DNA of 64,000 nucleotides from Pseudescherichia vulneris NBRC 102420 (GCF_000759795.1 NZ_BBMZ01000007.1:248001-312000), one strand, 5' to 3'; positions 29,197 through 40,671 are shown, counted from the first letter of the stretch. Numbers and translations are program-made. The notes: generated by a model not told the origin, from the sequence alone.

Positions 29197-29928
29197 TTAA
29201 ATGCCGAGCGGATAGATAGCATGCCCGGCGGCCTGCCATGTCGCCAGCTGCTGCCGCTGCGCTGGGGTAGGGGCGTCACCGCACCACACCATTAGGGTAT
29301 GGCCCTCAAACAGATCCGGGCGCAGCTGGTTCAGTGAGTTTGCCAGCACCTCCACGCGCCAGCCCTGCTCGCTAACCCGCCAGCCTTCCAGCCATAGCCG
29401 GGTGGTATCGTGAATGTTCCAGCCGACGACCAGCGCATCCTTGCTGTGCTTCTTTCGGGACGCGGCAAGGGAGGCAGAGATGTGGTTGATCAGAATACCG
29501 TCAAGCAGGCTGAGCATCGCCAGGAGGGTAGGCTGCTGACAGCGCAGGCGGCGGCGAAGCGGGATCAATAGATGAAGAGTAAGCGTTTCAGCAGGGTAGT
29601 CGCGGGTGCGCTCCTTTAGCCACTGGCGCAGGCGGGGAATATTGCCGTTTTGCAGCAGCTGCAGCAGCGCCTCCTGCTGGTCGCGCCAGCCGTTTGAGCC
29701 ATCCAGCGACTCGTTAACCAGCAGCGCCTGAACTTTACTCACCGGCACGCCGGTGTCGATCCAGCGCTTTATTTCACGGATCAGGTCGATATCCGCATCG
29801 TTAAATAGCCGATGACCGCCATCCGTGCGCTGCGGCTTCAGTAGTCCATACCGCCGCTGCCAGGCGCGCAGCGTAACGGGATTGATATCACAGAGCAAAG
29901 CCACTTCACCAATCGTGTAAAGCGCCAT
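29197..29928 (-). CDS. mlrA: MerR-type curli/biofilm regulator MlrA
   Basis: 243 residues, the length of E. coli MlrA. The N-terminal winged helix ([20 protein letters not shown], residues 1-70) is almost identical to E. coli. The C-terminal half is more diverged. MlrA activates csgD and so curli and cellulose production, under control of the DgcM-PdeR c-di-GMP module. Start at 29928; an upstream in-frame ATG adds nine residues and is not used in E. coli. Confidence 0.95.
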   Translation of the reverse strand: MALYTIGEVALLCDINPVTLRAWQRRYGLLKPQRTDGGHRLFNDADIDLIREIKRWIDTGVPVSKVQALLVNESLDGSNGWRDQQEALLQLLQNGNIPRLRQWLKERTRDYPAETLTLHLLIPLRRRLRCQQPTLLAMLSLLDGILINHISASLAASRKKHSKDALVVGWNIHDTTRLWLEGWRVSEQGWRVEVLANSLNQLRPDLFEGHTLMVWCGDAPTPAQRQQLATWQAAGHAIYPLGI

Positions 29929-30145
29929 GATTTCACCTTTGCCAGCAGACTCCATTTCCCGAGGATCGATCCCCAGCCTACCAGAAGGGACCGATCGTTT
30001 TATGATCGCTTTGTAACAATTTCGTCAAATGATCGGTGCGATTTTGTGATAGTGAGCACGATTTGCTGAATTATTGCAATGCTTAAAAGAAAGTTACATC
30101 CACTCACTGTATGTTACGCGTTTTTACCGGGATGGACGCGCAGGC

Positions 30146-31834
30146 ATGTATGAATTTAATCTGGTCCTGCTGCTGTTGCAGCAGATGTGCGTGTTTCTGG
30201 TTATCGCCTGGCTAATGAGTAAAACCCGGCTCTTTATCCCCCTGATGCAGGTCACCGTCCGGCTGCCGCACAAGCTGCTCTGCTACGTGACCTTCTCGAT
30301 TTTCTGCATTCTGGGGACCTACTTTGGCCTGCATATCGAAGACTCCATCGCCAACACGCGGGCTATCGGCGCGGTGATGGGGGGGCTGCTGGGCGGTCCG
30401 GTTGTGGGCGCGCTGGTGGGATTTACCGGTGGCCTGCACCGCTATTCAATGGGCGGGATGACCGCCCTGAGCTGCATGCTCTCCACGATGGTGGAAGGGC
30501 TGCTCGGCGGGCTGGTGCACAGCATGCTGATCAAGCGCGGCCGCACCGACTATGTCTTTAACCCTCTCACGGCGGGGGCGATCACCCTGGTGGCGGAGCT
30601 GGTACAGATGCTGATTATTCTGCTCATCGCCCGGCCCTTTGCCGACGCCCTGCATCTGGTAAGCAGCATCGCTGCGCCGATGATGGTGACCAACACCGTG
30701 GGGGCGGCGCTGTTTATGCGCATCCTGCTGGACAAGCGCGCCATGTTCGAAAAGTACACCTCGGCCTTCTCCGCCACCGCCTTAAAGGTCGCGGCCTCCA
30801 CGGAGGGGATCTTGCGTCAGGGGTTCAACGAAGAGAACAGCATGAAGGTGGCCCAGGTGCTCTATCAGGAGCTGGATATCGGCGCGGTAGCCATCACCGA
30901 CCGGGAGAAGCTGCTGGCGTTTAAGGGCATCGGTGACGATCACCATCTGCCGGGTCGGCCTATCTCCTCCGCCTGGACCAAAAAGACGCTGGAGACCGGC
31001 GAGGTGGTCTACGCCGACGGTAACGAGGTGCCGTACCGCTGCTCGCTGCACCCCCAGTGCAAGCTCGGCTCGACGCTGGTGATCCCGCTGCGCGGTGAAA
31101 ATCAGCGGGTGATGGGCACCATCAAGCTTTATGAAGCGAAAAACCGGCTGTTTAGCTCCATCAACCGTACGCTGGGGGAGGGGATTGCCCAGCTGCTGTC
31201 GGCGCAAATTCTGGCCGGGCAGTACGAGCGGCAGAAGGCCCTCCTGACCCAGTCGGAGATCAAGCTGCTCCATGCCCAGGTCAACCCGCACTTTCTGTTT
31301 AACGCGCTTAATACGCTGAAGGCGGTGATCCGCCGCGACAGTGACCAGGCGGGCCAGCTGGTACAGTATCTCTCCACCTTTTTCCGTAAAAACCTGAAGC
31401 GTCCGTCGGAGGTGGTTACTCTGGCGGATGAGATTGAGCATGTGAATGCTTACCTGCAAATCGAGAAGGCGCGCTTTCAGGCCAACTTGCAGGTGACGCT
31501 GTACGTACCCGATGCGCTGGCCCATCAGCAGCTCCCGGCATTTACCCTACAGCCGATCGTCGAAAACGCGATTAAGCACGGCACCTCGCAGCTGCTTGGG
31601 GTAGGGGAGATCACCATTCAGGCCAGTCAGGATCAACAGTACCTGGTGCTGGATATTGAAGATAACGCGGGTCTCTATCAGCCGAAAACCGATGCCAGCG
31701 GGCTGGGGATGAGCCTCGTGGACAAGCGCCTGCGGGCGCGGTTTGGCGACACCTGCGGCATTACCGTGCAGTGCGAGCCGGATCGTTTTACCCGTGTTAC
31801 CCTGCGACTGCCTCTGGAGGAGAACGCATGTTAA
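30146..31834 (+). CDS. btsS: Pyruvate-sensing histidine kinase BtsS
   Basis: LytS-type sensor kinase, 562 residues (E. coli 561). Six N-terminal membrane helices (5TM-5TMR_LYT), a GAF domain at about 230-350, then the His_kinase domain with the phospho-acceptor in [12 protein letters not shown] and an HATPase region. In E. coli it is a high-affinity receptor for extracellular pyruvate. The start at ATG 30146 ([14 protein letters not shown]) matches E. coli; an earlier in-frame start at 30074 adds 24 residues. Overlaps btsR by 7 bases. Confidence 0.96.
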   Translation: MYEFNLVLLLLQQMCVFLVIAWLMSKTRLFIPLMQVTVRLPHKLLCYVTFSIFCILGTYFGLHIEDSIANTRAIGAVMGGLLGGPVVGALVGFTGGLHRYSMGGMTALSCMLSTMVEGLLGGLVHSMLIKRGRTDYVFNPLTAGAITLVAELVQMLIILLIARPFADALHLVSSIAAPMMVTNTVGAALFMRILLDKRAMFEKYTSAFSATALKVAASTEGILRQGFNEENSMKVAQVLYQELDIGAVAITDREKLLAFKGIGDDHHLPGRPISSAWTKKTLETGEVVYADGNEVPYRCSLHPQCKLGSTLVIPLRGENQRVMGTIKLYEAKNRLFSSINRTLGEGIAQLLSAQILAGQYERQKALLTQSEIKLLHAQVNPHFLFNALNTLKAVIRRDSDQAGQLVQYLSTFFRKNLKRPSEVVTLADEIEHVNAYLQIEKARFQANLQVTLYVPDALAHQQLPAFTLQPIVENAIKHGTSQLLGVGEITIQASQDQQYLVLDIEDNAGLYQPKTDASGLGMSLVDKRLRARFGDTCGITVQCEPDRFTRVTLRLPLEENAC

Positions 31835-32547
31835 AAGTGTTGATTGTCGATGACGAGCCGCTGGCGCGGGAGAACCTACGCGTTCTGCTGGAAGATGAGA
31901 GCGAGATTGAGATTGTTGGCGAATGTGCCAACGCCATTGAGGCGCTGGGAGCGGTGCACAAGCTGCGTCCGGACGTGCTGTTTCTGGATATCCAGATGCC
32001 GCGCATCAGCGGGCTGGAGATGGTCGGCATGCTCGACCCGGATCAGCGACCTTACGTGGTGTTTCTCACCGCCTTCGACGAGTATGCGGTGAAGGCGTTC
32101 GAAGAGCACGCCTTTGACTATCTGCTTAAGCCCATCGAGGCGGCACGGCTGGAGAAGACGCTCCACCGTCTGCGCCAGGCGCGGGGCGTACAGGACATCT
32201 CTCTGCTGCCGGAGAACCAGCAGGCGCTGAAGTTCATCCCCTGCACCGGCCACAGCCGTATTTGGCTATTGCAAATGGATGACGTGGCCTTTGTCAGCAG
32301 TCGAATGAGCGGCGTCTACGTCACCAACCACGAAGGCAAAGAGGGCTTTACCGAGCTGACGCTGCGCACCCTGGAGCAGCGTACGCCGCTGATGCGCTGC
32401 CATCGTCAGTATCTGGTGAATATGGCCCATCTGCAGGAGATCCGCTTTGAGGATAACGGCCAGGCCGAGCTGCTGCTGCGCGACGGCCACACCGTGCCGG
32501 TCAGCCGCCGCTACCTGAAAAATCTAAAAGAGGCGCTGGGGTTGTAA
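31828..32547 (+). CDS. btsR: LytTR response regulator BtsR
   Basis: 239-residue response regulator with receiver domain (Asp9, Asp10, phospho-acceptor Asp54 in [10 protein letters not shown]) and a C-terminal LytTR DNA-binding domain from about residue 135. In E. coli it activates the pyruvate transporter gene btsT. Overlap with btsS supports joint translation. Confidence 0.96.
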   Translation: MLKVLIVDDEPLARENLRVLLEDESEIEIVGECANAIEALGAVHKLRPDVLFLDIQMPRISGLEMVGMLDPDQRPYVVFLTAFDEYAVKAFEEHAFDYLLKPIEAARLEKTLHRLRQARGVQDISLLPENQQALKFIPCTGHSRIWLLQMDDVAFVSSRMSGVYVTNHEGKEGFTELTLRTLEQRTPLMRCHRQYLVNMAHLQEIRFEDNGQAELLLRDGHTVPVSRRYLKNLKEALGL

Positions 32548-32595
32548 CGTTCGGTGGTACACTGTGCGTTTGCGAAAATCACCGCTGAAGAGACT

Positions 32596-33063
32596 ATGCT
32601 GAACAACGATATTTTACGTAGCCTGCGCTACACCCTGAAAGCCAATAACACCGAGCTGCAACGGATTTTTACCCTTGGCGGCGCAGAGGCCAGCGAGCAG
32701 CAGATTGCTGTCTGGCTGCGTAAAGAGGAAGAGGCAGGCTTCCAGGCCTGTCCGGACATCGTAATGTCGACCTTTCTCAACGGGCTGATCTATGACCGCC
32801 GCGGCAAAGACGAGTCTGCTCCCGATCTCAAGGCCGATCGCAAGCTGAATAATAATATTGTGCTGAAAAAGCTGCGGATCGCCTTTGCGTTAAAAACCGA
32901 CGATATTCTGGCTATTCTGACTGAGCAGCAGTTCCGCGTATCGATGCCGGAAATTACTGCAATGATGCGGGCCCCGGATCATAAAAACTATCGCGAGTGT
33001 GGGGATCAATTCTTCCGCTATTTCCTGCGGGGTCTGGCCGTTCGTCTGCACGCGGCTAAATAA
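32596..33063 (+). CDS. yehS: DUF1456 protein YehS
   Basis: 155 residues (E. coli 156) made of two copies of the DUF1456 helical domain (MLNNDILRSLRYTLKANN and NNNIVLKKLRIAFALK). Cytoplasmic, function unknown. It lies 48 bases after btsR. An in-frame ATG at 32554 is not supported by homology. Confidence 0.92.
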   Translation: MLNNDILRSLRYTLKANNTELQRIFTLGGAEASEQQIAVWLRKEEEAGFQACPDIVMSTFLNGLIYDRRGKDESAPDLKADRKLNNNIVLKKLRIAFALKTDDILAILTEQQFRVSMPEITAMMRAPDHKNYRECGDQFFRYFLRGLAVRLHAAK

Positions 33064-33071
33064 TGTGAGAC

Positions 33072-33097
33072 TGCCCGGCAACTGGCGCTGCCGGGCA
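33072..33097. other. GC-rich dyad between yehS and yehR
   Basis: TGCCCGGCA and TGCCGGGCA form a 9-base-pair stem in the 43-base gap between converging yehS and yehR. It lacks a T-tract, so it may be a weak terminator or a REP fragment. Confidence 0.5.
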
Positions 33098-33106
33098 TAA
33101 AGCAGA

Positions 33107-33565
33107 TTACTTCACTTCTTTAAAGCCGCGAGATTCCAGCAGCTGTTCAGATTTCTTCATGCTGATACCTTCTTTGATTTCACCGGTAAACGCCGTGCCC
33201 TGCACTTTCTGCAGCGCGTCGCGATCAACTTTGGTGTAATCAACGGTTAAGGTCTCAGTGGCATAGGTATCCTGGTAGTCCAGGCTCTCGTCCACGCCTT
33301 TAATCTCTTTATACTGCTCGCTGATTGGCCCCAGGCGCTGCATGGCCGCCTCTTTATTTGGGATCCCCAGCGCATCATAGTGCAGGGTATTTTTCGCCGT
33401 CTGGCGCAGCACGACGTCGTTTTTATAGTAATAGGTCAGCTCAACGTTGGTTTTACCGTCTGACCAGGTAAAGGTCTTACTCTCCTCTTTGTCGCCACAG
33501 CCGCTCAAGGTAATTACCAGCAATGCAGTAAACGCAGTAGCAATGATTTTTTTCACGATATTCAT
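33107..33565 (-). CDS. yehR: DUF1307 lipoprotein YehR
   Basis: Lipoprotein of 152 residues (E. coli 153). The signal peptide ends with lipobox TLSGC (Cys23). The mature part is DUF1307 (TFTWSDGKTNVELTYYYK). Role unknown. The residue after Cys is Gly, which fits outer-membrane sorting by the Lol +2 rule. Confidence 0.93.
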   Translation of the reverse strand: MNIVKKIIATAFTALLVITLSGCGDKEESKTFTWSDGKTNVELTYYYKNDVVLRQTAKNTLHYDALGIPNKEAAMQRLGPISEQYKEIKGVDESLDYQDTYATETLTVDYTKVDRDALQKVQGTAFTGEIKEGISMKKSEQLLESRGFKEVK

Positions 33566-33612
33566 ACTTTTCCCTTATTTAAAATAACCCTGTCCCTAGA
33601 ATCATAGCGCAA

Positions 33613-33645
33613 TAAAAAAAGGGTGCTCTGTTTACAGCACCCTTT
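33613..33645 (-). terminator. Rho-independent terminator of metG
   Basis: On the minus strand AAGGGTGCT, loop GTAAACAG, AGCACCC(TT) followed by a run of seven T. It starts 6 bases after the metG stop. Confidence 0.9.
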
Positions 33646-33650
33646 GCGGA

Positions 33651-35684
33651 TTATTTAACCTGTTGTCCCGGCTGCGCACCGCTGTCCGGGCTCAGCAGGA
33701 AGATATCCTTCCCGCCAGGACCGGCGGCCATCACCATGCCTTCAGAGAGACCAAAGCGCATCTTGCGCGGCGCAAGGTTGGCGACCATCACCGTCAGGCG
33801 ACCCACCAGCGCGGCCGGATCCGGATAGGCAGAGCGAATGCCGGAGAAGACATTACGCTTCTCGCCGCCGAGATCCAGGGTCAGGCGCAGCAGCTTGTCG
33901 GAGCCGTCAACGAACTCGGCGTTCTCGATCAGCGCCACGCGCATGTCGACTTTAGCGAAGTCGTCAAAGCTGATGGTCTCCTGAATCGGATCGTCTGCCA
34001 GCGGGCCGGTGACCGGCGCAGCGGCGGCTTTCACCTCTTCTTTCGAGGCCTCGACCAGGGCTTCTACCTGCTTCATCTCGATGCGGTTATACAGCGCCTT
34101 AAAGGTATTTACCTTGTGGCCCAGCAGCGGCTGCTGGATAGCATCCCAGGTCAGCTCGGTGTTCAGGAACGCTTCGGCGCGGGCGGCCAGCTGCGGCAGC
34201 ACCGGCTTCAGCCAGGTCATCAGCACGCGGAACAGGTTAAGTCCCATGGTGCAGATAGCCTGCAGGTCGGCATCGCGGCCCTCCTGCTTGGCCACCACCC
34301 ACGGTGCCTGCTCGTCAACGTAGCGGTTTGCCACGTCGGCCAGGGCCATGATCTCACGCACCGCTTTACCAAACTCGCGGCTCTCCCAGGCTTCGCCAAT
34401 ACTGGCTGCCGCATCGGTGAAGGTTTTATACAGCGCCGGATCCGGCAGCTCGGCCGCCAGCACGCCGTCAAAGCGCTTGGCAATAAAGCCCGCGTTACGG
34501 GAGGCGAGGTTCACCACCTTGTTAACGATGTCGGCATTCACGCGCTGGACGAAATCTTCCAGGTTCAGGTCGATATCATCGATGCGCGACGAGAGCTTGG
34601 CGGTGTAGTAGTAGCGCAGGCTGTCGGCGTCAAAATGGTTCAGCCAGGTGCTGGCTTTAATGAAGGTCCCGCGCGATTTGGACATCTTCGCGCCGTTCAC
34701 CGTCACGTAGCCGTGCACGAACAGGTTGGTTGGCTTGCGGAAGTTGCTGCCTTCCAGCATCGCCGGCCAGAACAGGCTGTGGAAGTAGACGATATCCTTG
34801 CCGATAAAGTGATACAGCTCGGCGGTAGAGTCTTTCTTCCAGTATTCGTCGAAGCTGGTGGTGTCCCCGCGCTTGTCGCACAGGTTCTTGAACGAGCCCA
34901 TGTAGCCGATCGGCGCATCCAGCCAGACGTAGAAGTATTTGCCCGGCGCGTTCGGAATTTCAAAGCCGAAGTAGGGCGCATCGCGGGAGATATCCCACTG
35001 CTGCAGGCCGGATTCGAACCACTCCTGCATTTTGTTAGCCACCTGCTCCTGCAGCGCGCCAGAGCGGGTCCAGGCCTGCAACATTTCGCTGAACGACGGC
35101 AGGTCAAAGAAGAAGTGCTCAGAGTCACGCATCACCGGCGTCGCGCCAGAGACCACCGACTTCGGCTCGATCAGCTCGGTCGGGCTGTAGGTCGCGCCGC
35201 ACACTTCGCAGTTATCGCCATACTGATCCGGCGACTTACATTTCGGGCAGGTGCCTTTCACAAAACGGTCCGGCAGGAACATGCCTTTCTCTGGATCGTA
35301 GAGCTGGGAGATCGTGCGGTTCTTAATAAAACCGTTCTCTTTCAGGCGGCCGTAGATCAGCTCGGACAGCTCGCGGTTCTCTTCGCTATGCGTAGAGTGG
35401 TAGTTGTCATAGCTGATATCAAAGCCAGCGAAATCGGTCTGGTGCTCCTGGCTCATCTCACCGATCATCTGCTCCGGGGTAATGCCGAGCTGCTGGGCTT
35501 TCAGCATGATTGGCGTGCCGTGGGCATCGTCGGCGCAGATGAAGTTGACGTCGTGGCCGCGCATTCGCTGGTAACGGACCCAGACATCAGCCTGGATGTG
35601 CTCCAGCATATGGCCGAGGTGGATAGAGCCGTTTGCGTACGGCAGCGCGCACGTTACCAGAATTTTTTTCGCGACTTGAGTCAT
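33651..35684 (-). CDS. metG: Methionyl-tRNA synthetase
   Basis: Class I aminoacyl-tRNA synthetase charging tRNA-Met, 677 residues, same as E. coli. Signature HIGH-type motif is HLGH near residue 24, zinc-knuckle cysteines are CPKC and CEVC (residues 146-162 region), and KMSKS lies in [10 protein letters not shown]. The C-terminal dimerisation/tRNA-binding domain ([19 protein letters not shown]) is present. Start at 35684 (MTQVAKKI); longer frame rejected on homology. Confidence 0.98.
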   Translation of the reverse strand: MTQVAKKILVTCALPYANGSIHLGHMLEHIQADVWVRYQRMRGHDVNFICADDAHGTPIMLKAQQLGITPEQMIGEMSQEHQTDFAGFDISYDNYHSTHSEENRELSELIYGRLKENGFIKNRTISQLYDPEKGMFLPDRFVKGTCPKCKSPDQYGDNCEVCGATYSPTELIEPKSVVSGATPVMRDSEHFFFDLPSFSEMLQAWTRSGALQEQVANKMQEWFESGLQQWDISRDAPYFGFEIPNAPGKYFYVWLDAPIGYMGSFKNLCDKRGDTTSFDEYWKKDSTAELYHFIGKDIVYFHSLFWPAMLEGSNFRKPTNLFVHGYVTVNGAKMSKSRGTFIKASTWLNHFDADSLRYYYTAKLSSRIDDIDLNLEDFVQRVNADIVNKVVNLASRNAGFIAKRFDGVLAAELPDPALYKTFTDAAASIGEAWESREFGKAVREIMALADVANRYVDEQAPWVVAKQEGRDADLQAICTMGLNLFRVLMTWLKPVLPQLAARAEAFLNTELTWDAIQQPLLGHKVNTFKALYNRIEMKQVEALVEASKEEVKAAAAPVTGPLADDPIQETISFDDFAKVDMRVALIENAEFVDGSDKLLRLTLDLGGEKRNVFSGIRSAYPDPAALVGRLTVMVANLAPRKMRFGLSEGMVMAAGPGGKDIFLLSPDSGAQPGQQVK

Positions 35685-35819
35685 AGTGAGCATTACGTCT
35701 TCTGTAAAAAAAGGGGTTTCGATATTACCAAATGGGGCACTATTAAGTAAGCACAAACCTTTTTCTTTCAGGTAAACTTGTTACACGAGCTTTTCACCTA
35801 CAAGAACAGAGGAGTCGGG

Positions 35820-36929
35820 ATGAACTCTCAATCCCAGGCCAAATCACCGGAAGCCCTGCGAGCAATGGTAGCCGGAACGCTGGCGAATTTTCAGCACCCC
35901 ACCCTGAAGCATAATCTCACCGCATTAAAAGCCGTGCACCACGTTGCCTGGATGGATGATACCGTGCACATCGAACTGCTGATGCCGTTCGCCTGGCGCA
36001 GCGCGTTTGAGGAGCTGAAGGAGCAGTGCAGCGCCGAGCTGCTGCGCATCACTGGCGCAAAAGCTATCGACTGGAAGCTGTCCCACACCATCGCCACGCT
36101 GAAGCGTGTTAAAAACCAGCCGGGCATCAACGGCGTGAAGAACATTATTGCCGTCAGCTCCGGCAAGGGCGGGGTAGGGAAGTCCTCTACCGCGGTCAAC
36201 CTGGCGCTGGCGCTGGCCGCCGAAGGGGCCAAGGTCGGTATCCTGGATGCCGATATCTACGGTCCGTCAATCCCGGCGATGCTGGGCACTGAGGGCAATC
36301 GTCCGACTTCCCCGGACGGCACCCACATGGCACCGATCATGGTCCATGGCCTCGCAACCAACTCTATCGGCTATCTGGTAACCGACGATAACGCGATGGT
36401 GTGGCGCGGCCCGATGGCCAGCAAGGCGCTGCTGCAGCTGCTGCAGGAGTCAATGTGGCCGGATCTGGATTACCTGGTGCTGGATATGCCGCCGGGTACC
36501 GGGGATATTCAGCTGACGCTGGCGCAAAACATCCCGGTGACCGGGGCGCTGGTGGTCACCACTCCGCAGGATATCGCACTGATCGACGCCAAAAAAGGTA
36601 TCGTGATGTTTGAGAAGGTGGAAGTGCCGGTGCTGGGCATCGTTGAGAACATGAGCATGCACATTTGCAGCAACTGCGGTCATCACGAAGCCATCTTCGG
36701 CACCGGTGGCGCAGAGAAGCTGGCCGAGCAGTATCACACTGAACTGCTGGGACAGATGCCGCTGCACATTACGCTGCGTGAGGATCTCGATAACGGCACG
36801 CCGACGGTGATCCATCGTCCTGATAGCGAGTTCACCGCTCTCTACCGTCAGCTGGCGGGGCGCGTTGCCGCTCAGCTCTACTGGCAGGGCGACGTGATCC
36901 CGTCAGAGATCGCCTTCCGCGCGGTGTAA
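35820..36929 (+). CDS. mrp: Iron-sulfur cluster carrier ATPase Mrp/ApbC
   Basis: 369 residues, as in E. coli. N-terminal DUF59/MIP18-like domain, then a P-loop ATPase with deviant Walker A SGKGGVGKSS and a CxxC (CSNCGHH) for Fe-S binding near the C-terminus. It delivers or assembles [4Fe-4S] clusters in the cytosol. Divergent from metG. GAGGAGTCGGG-type site ahead of ATG 35820. Confidence 0.97.
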   Translation: MNSQSQAKSPEALRAMVAGTLANFQHPTLKHNLTALKAVHHVAWMDDTVHIELLMPFAWRSAFEELKEQCSAELLRITGAKAIDWKLSHTIATLKRVKNQPGINGVKNIIAVSSGKGGVGKSSTAVNLALALAAEGAKVGILDADIYGPSIPAMLGTEGNRPTSPDGTHMAPIMVHGLATNSIGYLVTDDNAMVWRGPMASKALLQLLQESMWPDLDYLVLDMPPGTGDIQLTLAQNIPVTGALVVTTPQDIALIDAKKGIVMFEKVEVPVLGIVENMSMHICSNCGHHEAIFGTGGAEKLAEQYHTELLGQMPLHITLREDLDNGTPTVIHRPDSEFTALYRQLAGRVAAQLYWQGDVIPSEIAFRAV

Positions 36930-36949
36930 GCGGGTCGAATTTGCATGTT

Positions 36950-36981
36950 GTAGGCCGGGTCAGGCGAAGCCGCCACCCGGC
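36950..36981. repeat. REP element after mrp
   Basis: Starts GTAGGCCGGGT and ends CACCCGGCG with an imperfect stem, the standard form of an enterobacterial REP. It occupies the gap between converging mrp and the GNAT gene and probably stabilises transcript ends. Confidence 0.82.
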
Positions 36982-36986
36982 GTTTC

Positions 36987-37412
36987 TTAAAGCAATTTGT
37001 AGTGCAGTAAAAAGTAATCCCCTTCCGGCGCTTCGCCTCGCGCCTCGATATGCCAGCCGTGACGGCGATAAAACGCCAGCGCGGCTTTGTTCTCAGCAAG
37101 ACACTTCAGCGATCCCGAACTGGTAAAATTCGACTGCACCTTCTTCAGCAGCGCGCTGCCGACGCCCTGACCCTGATACGCCGGGTCAACAAACAGGTTG
37201 TGGACGAAATTATCGTTCAGGGTGACCGACGCGAAGCCCAGGCGGTGCCCATCTTCTTCGGCCACCCAGATGCGCTCTCCAAGCGTGGCAGCATCAAAAT
37301 CTTCCAGCTGCCAGTCGCTACCCTCTTTCCACGTCCAGCAGGTACGGCGGGCATGCAGATACAGCGTGCGTAGGAAGGGGCGATCGCTCTCTTGCCAGGG
37401 GCGAATAATCAT
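36987..37412 (-). CDS. GNAT N-acetyltransferase coupled to rcnB
   Basis: 141-residue acetyltransferase with the acetyl-CoA loop VDPAYQGQGVGSALLKKV and a C-terminal ENKAALAFYRRHGWHIEARG strand-helix. The start overlaps the rcnB stop by ATGA, so it is the second gene of an rcnB-GNAT pair. The substrate is unknown. It is not part of the rcn locus of E. coli K-12. Confidence 0.82.
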   Translation of the reverse strand: MIIRPWQESDRPFLRTLYLHARRTCWTWKEGSDWQLEDFDAATLGERIWVAEEDGHRLGFASVTLNDNFVHNLFVDPAYQGQGVGSALLKKVQSNFTSSGSLKCLAENKAALAFYRRHGWHIEARGEAPEGDYFLLHYKLL

Positions 37413-37738
37413 CGGTGGTAGAAAATCTCGCCGTCATAGACTTTGAGGATCTTACCTTCGGGTTCGGTGATCAGCACATAGTTGCCGCCCATATAGGTCC
37501 AGCGGCTGCCGGCATCCGGCGCGGGCAGGTTACGCTGCTGCCACGCTTTGATGTTGTATTCATCGGTGAGGTACATCGGCGGAACGGTGTCGCCGATTTT
37601 GAATTTGGTAAAGTCAGCAACAAATTCCTGCAGTTCGTATTTCGATATGCCCGTGGCGGCAGCACTCTGTGGCGCTGCAAAAGCGGCGCTCGCTGATACC
37701 AGCAGTGCACCAAGAAGCATCAGTTTGGTCTTACCCAT
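37409..37738 (-). CDS. rcnB: Periplasmic nickel/cobalt homeostasis protein RcnB
   Basis: 109 residues, signal peptide of about 21 ending AAFA, then mature protein ending in NLPAPDAGSRWTYMGGNYVL and VYDGEIFYHR, close to E. coli RcnB (112). In E. coli it moderates RcnA-mediated Ni/Co export. Neither rcnA nor rcnR is next to it here. The start at 37738 is chosen on homology; the open frame extends further upstream. Confidence 0.93.
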   Translation of the reverse strand: MGKTKLMLLGALLVSASAAFAAPQSAAATGISKYELQEFVADFTKFKIGDTVPPMYLTDEYNIKAWQQRNLPAPDAGSRWTYMGGNYVLITEPEGKILKVYDGEIFYHR

Positions 37739-37963
37739 GGTCTCTCCATATTTTGCCGGGCGGGCTGTTTTCATCTGGCCCTTTAGTATTACGTGCGCGC
37801 TATCATCGCTGTGATTTCTCACTGAAAGCAATAGCAAAAGCTATCATGCTCGCGCGTGCTTTGGAAAAAAGTGTAAGCAAATGCGGGAGAAAGCAGAAGC
37901 AGCGGATCGCTAAAAAAGCCATCCGCTTGAGAAGGGCGATCCCTTTTGGGATGATTCCTGGCG

Positions 37964-38971
37964 TTAAAAACCTTCCAGCACGATCTTACCTACCGCCCGG
38001 TGGGATTCCAGCAGCCGGTGGGCTTTACGCAGGTTCTCAGCGTTGATTGCGCCGAAGTGTTCGCCCAGGGTGGTCTTAATCACGCCGTCATCAATAAGCG
38101 AGGCGACGCGGGTCAGCAGACGGTGCTGTTCAATGATGTCCTGGGTTTCGAACATCGAGCGAGTGAACATAAACTCCCAGTGCAGAGAGATACTCTTCGC
38201 CTTAAGCGGGCGCGCATCGAGCGTCTCGGGATCGTCAATCAGCGCCAGCTTGCCTTGCGGGATCAGCGCTTCAATCAGCTGCTGATAGTGCTCTTCGGTA
38301 TTGTTAAGGCTGGCGACGTGGGTAACGTGCTGGATGCCGATCCGCGCCAGCTCTTCGGTAAGCAGCTTGCTGTGATCGATAACGTGGTGCGCCCCGAGGT
38401 CGGTCACCCACTGCTGGCTTGCCGGGCGTGACGCGGTGCCGATCACCGTCATTTTGGTGAGCTTACGGGCAAGCTGGGTCATGATGGAGCCGACCCCGCC
38501 AGCTGCCCCGACGATCAGCAGCACGTCGCCTTCATTGCCGTTTTCGTTAACGCCGAGGCGGTCGAATAGCATCTCCCAGGCCGTAATGGCGGTAAGCGGC
38601 AGCGCGGCGGCGGCGGCATTGTCCAAAGAACCAGGCTTTAGCGCCACGATGCGCTCATCCACCAGCTGATACTCGCTATTACTGCCTGGGCGGGTCAGCG
38701 CCCCGGCGTACCACACGGTGTCGCCGGGCTTAAACAGCGTCACCCCGTCGCCGACGTCGGCCACGACGCCTACTGCATCCCAGCCGAGAATACGTGGCGT
38801 ATCGGCATTAAAGCCCGCGCGCACTTTGGTATCGACCGGATTAACGGAGATAGCATTGACCTGCACCAGCAGGTCATGGCCGTGCGCGACCGGTTTTTCA
38901 ATCTCAATTTCCTGTAGAGCGTCCACGTTGCCGTTGGCCTGCGCCGCAGCGGTAATAGCAATAGCTTTCAT
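37964..38971 (-). CDS. Zinc-type alcohol dehydrogenase-like / quinone oxidoreductase family protein
   Basis: 335-residue MDR-superfamily enzyme. N-terminal GroES-like fold (LLVQVNAISVNPVDTKVRAG), then a Rossmann domain with VLIVGAAGGVGSIMTQLARK, cited in part. Structural zinc cysteines are absent, so it is a zinc-free quinone-reductase-like member using NADPH. Substrate unknown. The divergent LysR regulator 165 bases away probably controls it, a common arrangement for this family. Confidence 0.86.
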   Translation of the reverse strand: MKAIAITAAAQANGNVDALQEIEIEKPVAHGHDLLVQVNAISVNPVDTKVRAGFNADTPRILGWDAVGVVADVGDGVTLFKPGDTVWYAGALTRPGSNSEYQLVDERIVALKPGSLDNAAAAALPLTAITAWEMLFDRLGVNENGNEGDVLLIVGAAGGVGSIMTQLARKLTKMTVIGTASRPASQQWVTDLGAHHVIDHSKLLTEELARIGIQHVTHVASLNNTEEHYQQLIEALIPQGKLALIDDPETLDARPLKAKSISLHWEFMFTRSMFETQDIIEQHRLLTRVASLIDDGVIKTTLGEHFGAINAENLRKAHRLLESHRAVGKIVLEGF

Positions 38972-39105
38972 AAATACTCCATAGCATGAGTGGCTTCAGA
39001 TGAATAAGTTTAGGGTAACCAGCGCCTGACACGGGAAACAGCCTCTGATAACAGCAGCACTTATCCTCCGCGAGTGAAAATCGCCTGCGTTTGCGCTACT
39101 GTTGA

Positions 39106-40029
<924 letters not shown>

Positions 40030-40290
40030 GAGATGATGGATGAAGGCGATTTGAAGAAAATCGTTCGCTGAGGTTCACAATCGGCTTGGTTCTACACGTT
40101 GATGGTTTTTTGACAGCGGAGATTTTTACACTCTGTACCTCACAGCGTATGTTCTTCTAAAAAGATTGGCAGGGTATTATAAGCGTAATTGCATACATTC
40201 ACCTTAGCTTTAGTCAGTTATGCAATTGATATATTGTGAATAGGCGATAATTATAAAAAAAGTAATGTAGTTGGTTTTTTGCTTGTTAAA
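40030..40290. other. AT-rich stretch at the island border
   Basis: 261 bases without a supportable gene, clearly more AT-rich than the LysR gene before it. It marks the edge of the acquired PAAR effector cassette. No direct repeat, integrase or tRNA fragment was seen here. A 12-codon frame at 40033 is too short to claim. Confidence 0.5.
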
Positions 40291-40671
40291 TTACTTAAAG
40301 AAATAGGATGTTACAATAGTTGCGAAAAGAAACGTGATGGTTATCAGGAGCAATGTAAATTTAATCTTTAACCATGCTGTCATTTCATTAGGTAAGTTTC
40401 TAATGAAATCATAATGATCTGATTTCATATTTCTAACTATAAAACTACCTTTTCTAACTATAAGAGGAAATAAAAAATAGAAATCTTTTTGGAAGGTCAA
40501 GAAAAGACCTCCAGCCTGAGAAAGTATTACCCCATTAGGTAAATATCCAAATCTATTATGAAAAACATCGCATAACTTATTGTGTTCCTTATTTTTTAAT
40601 GCTGAGTATGCAATGGAAATAAATCCAAAGGTTATGCATAGAAATGTGAAAGTAGCGGGTATCATGTTCAT
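40291..40671 (-). CDS. Putative immunity protein of the PAAR effector (two-helix membrane protein)
   Basis: 126 residues, very AT-rich. One helix at about residues 4-24 (IPATFTFLCITFGFISIAYS) and one at about 104-124 (TLLLITITFLFATIVTSYFF) flank a soluble segment with aromatic residues (QKDFYFLFPLIVRKG). The ATG shares one base with the stop of the PAAR gene (TAATG), so translation is coupled. This placement, the odd base composition and the membrane topology fit an immunity protein against a membrane-acting toxin. No family is recognised; the role is inferred. Confidence 0.7.
   Translation of the reverse strand: MNMIPATFTFLCITFGFISIAYSALKNKEHNKLCDVFHNRFGYLPNGVILSQAGGLFLTFQKDFYFLFPLIVRKGSFIVRNMKSDHYDFIRNLPNEMTAWLKIKFTLLLITITFLFATIVTSYFFK

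Noticed and set aside
33663-35750. 695-codon open frame on the plus strand opposite metG
   Set aside because: Antisense shadow of metG with low-complexity Arg/His/Gly composition and no recognisable fold.
40033-40071. 12-codon frame after the LysR gene
   Set aside because: Too short, no independent ribosome-binding site, no similarity recognised.
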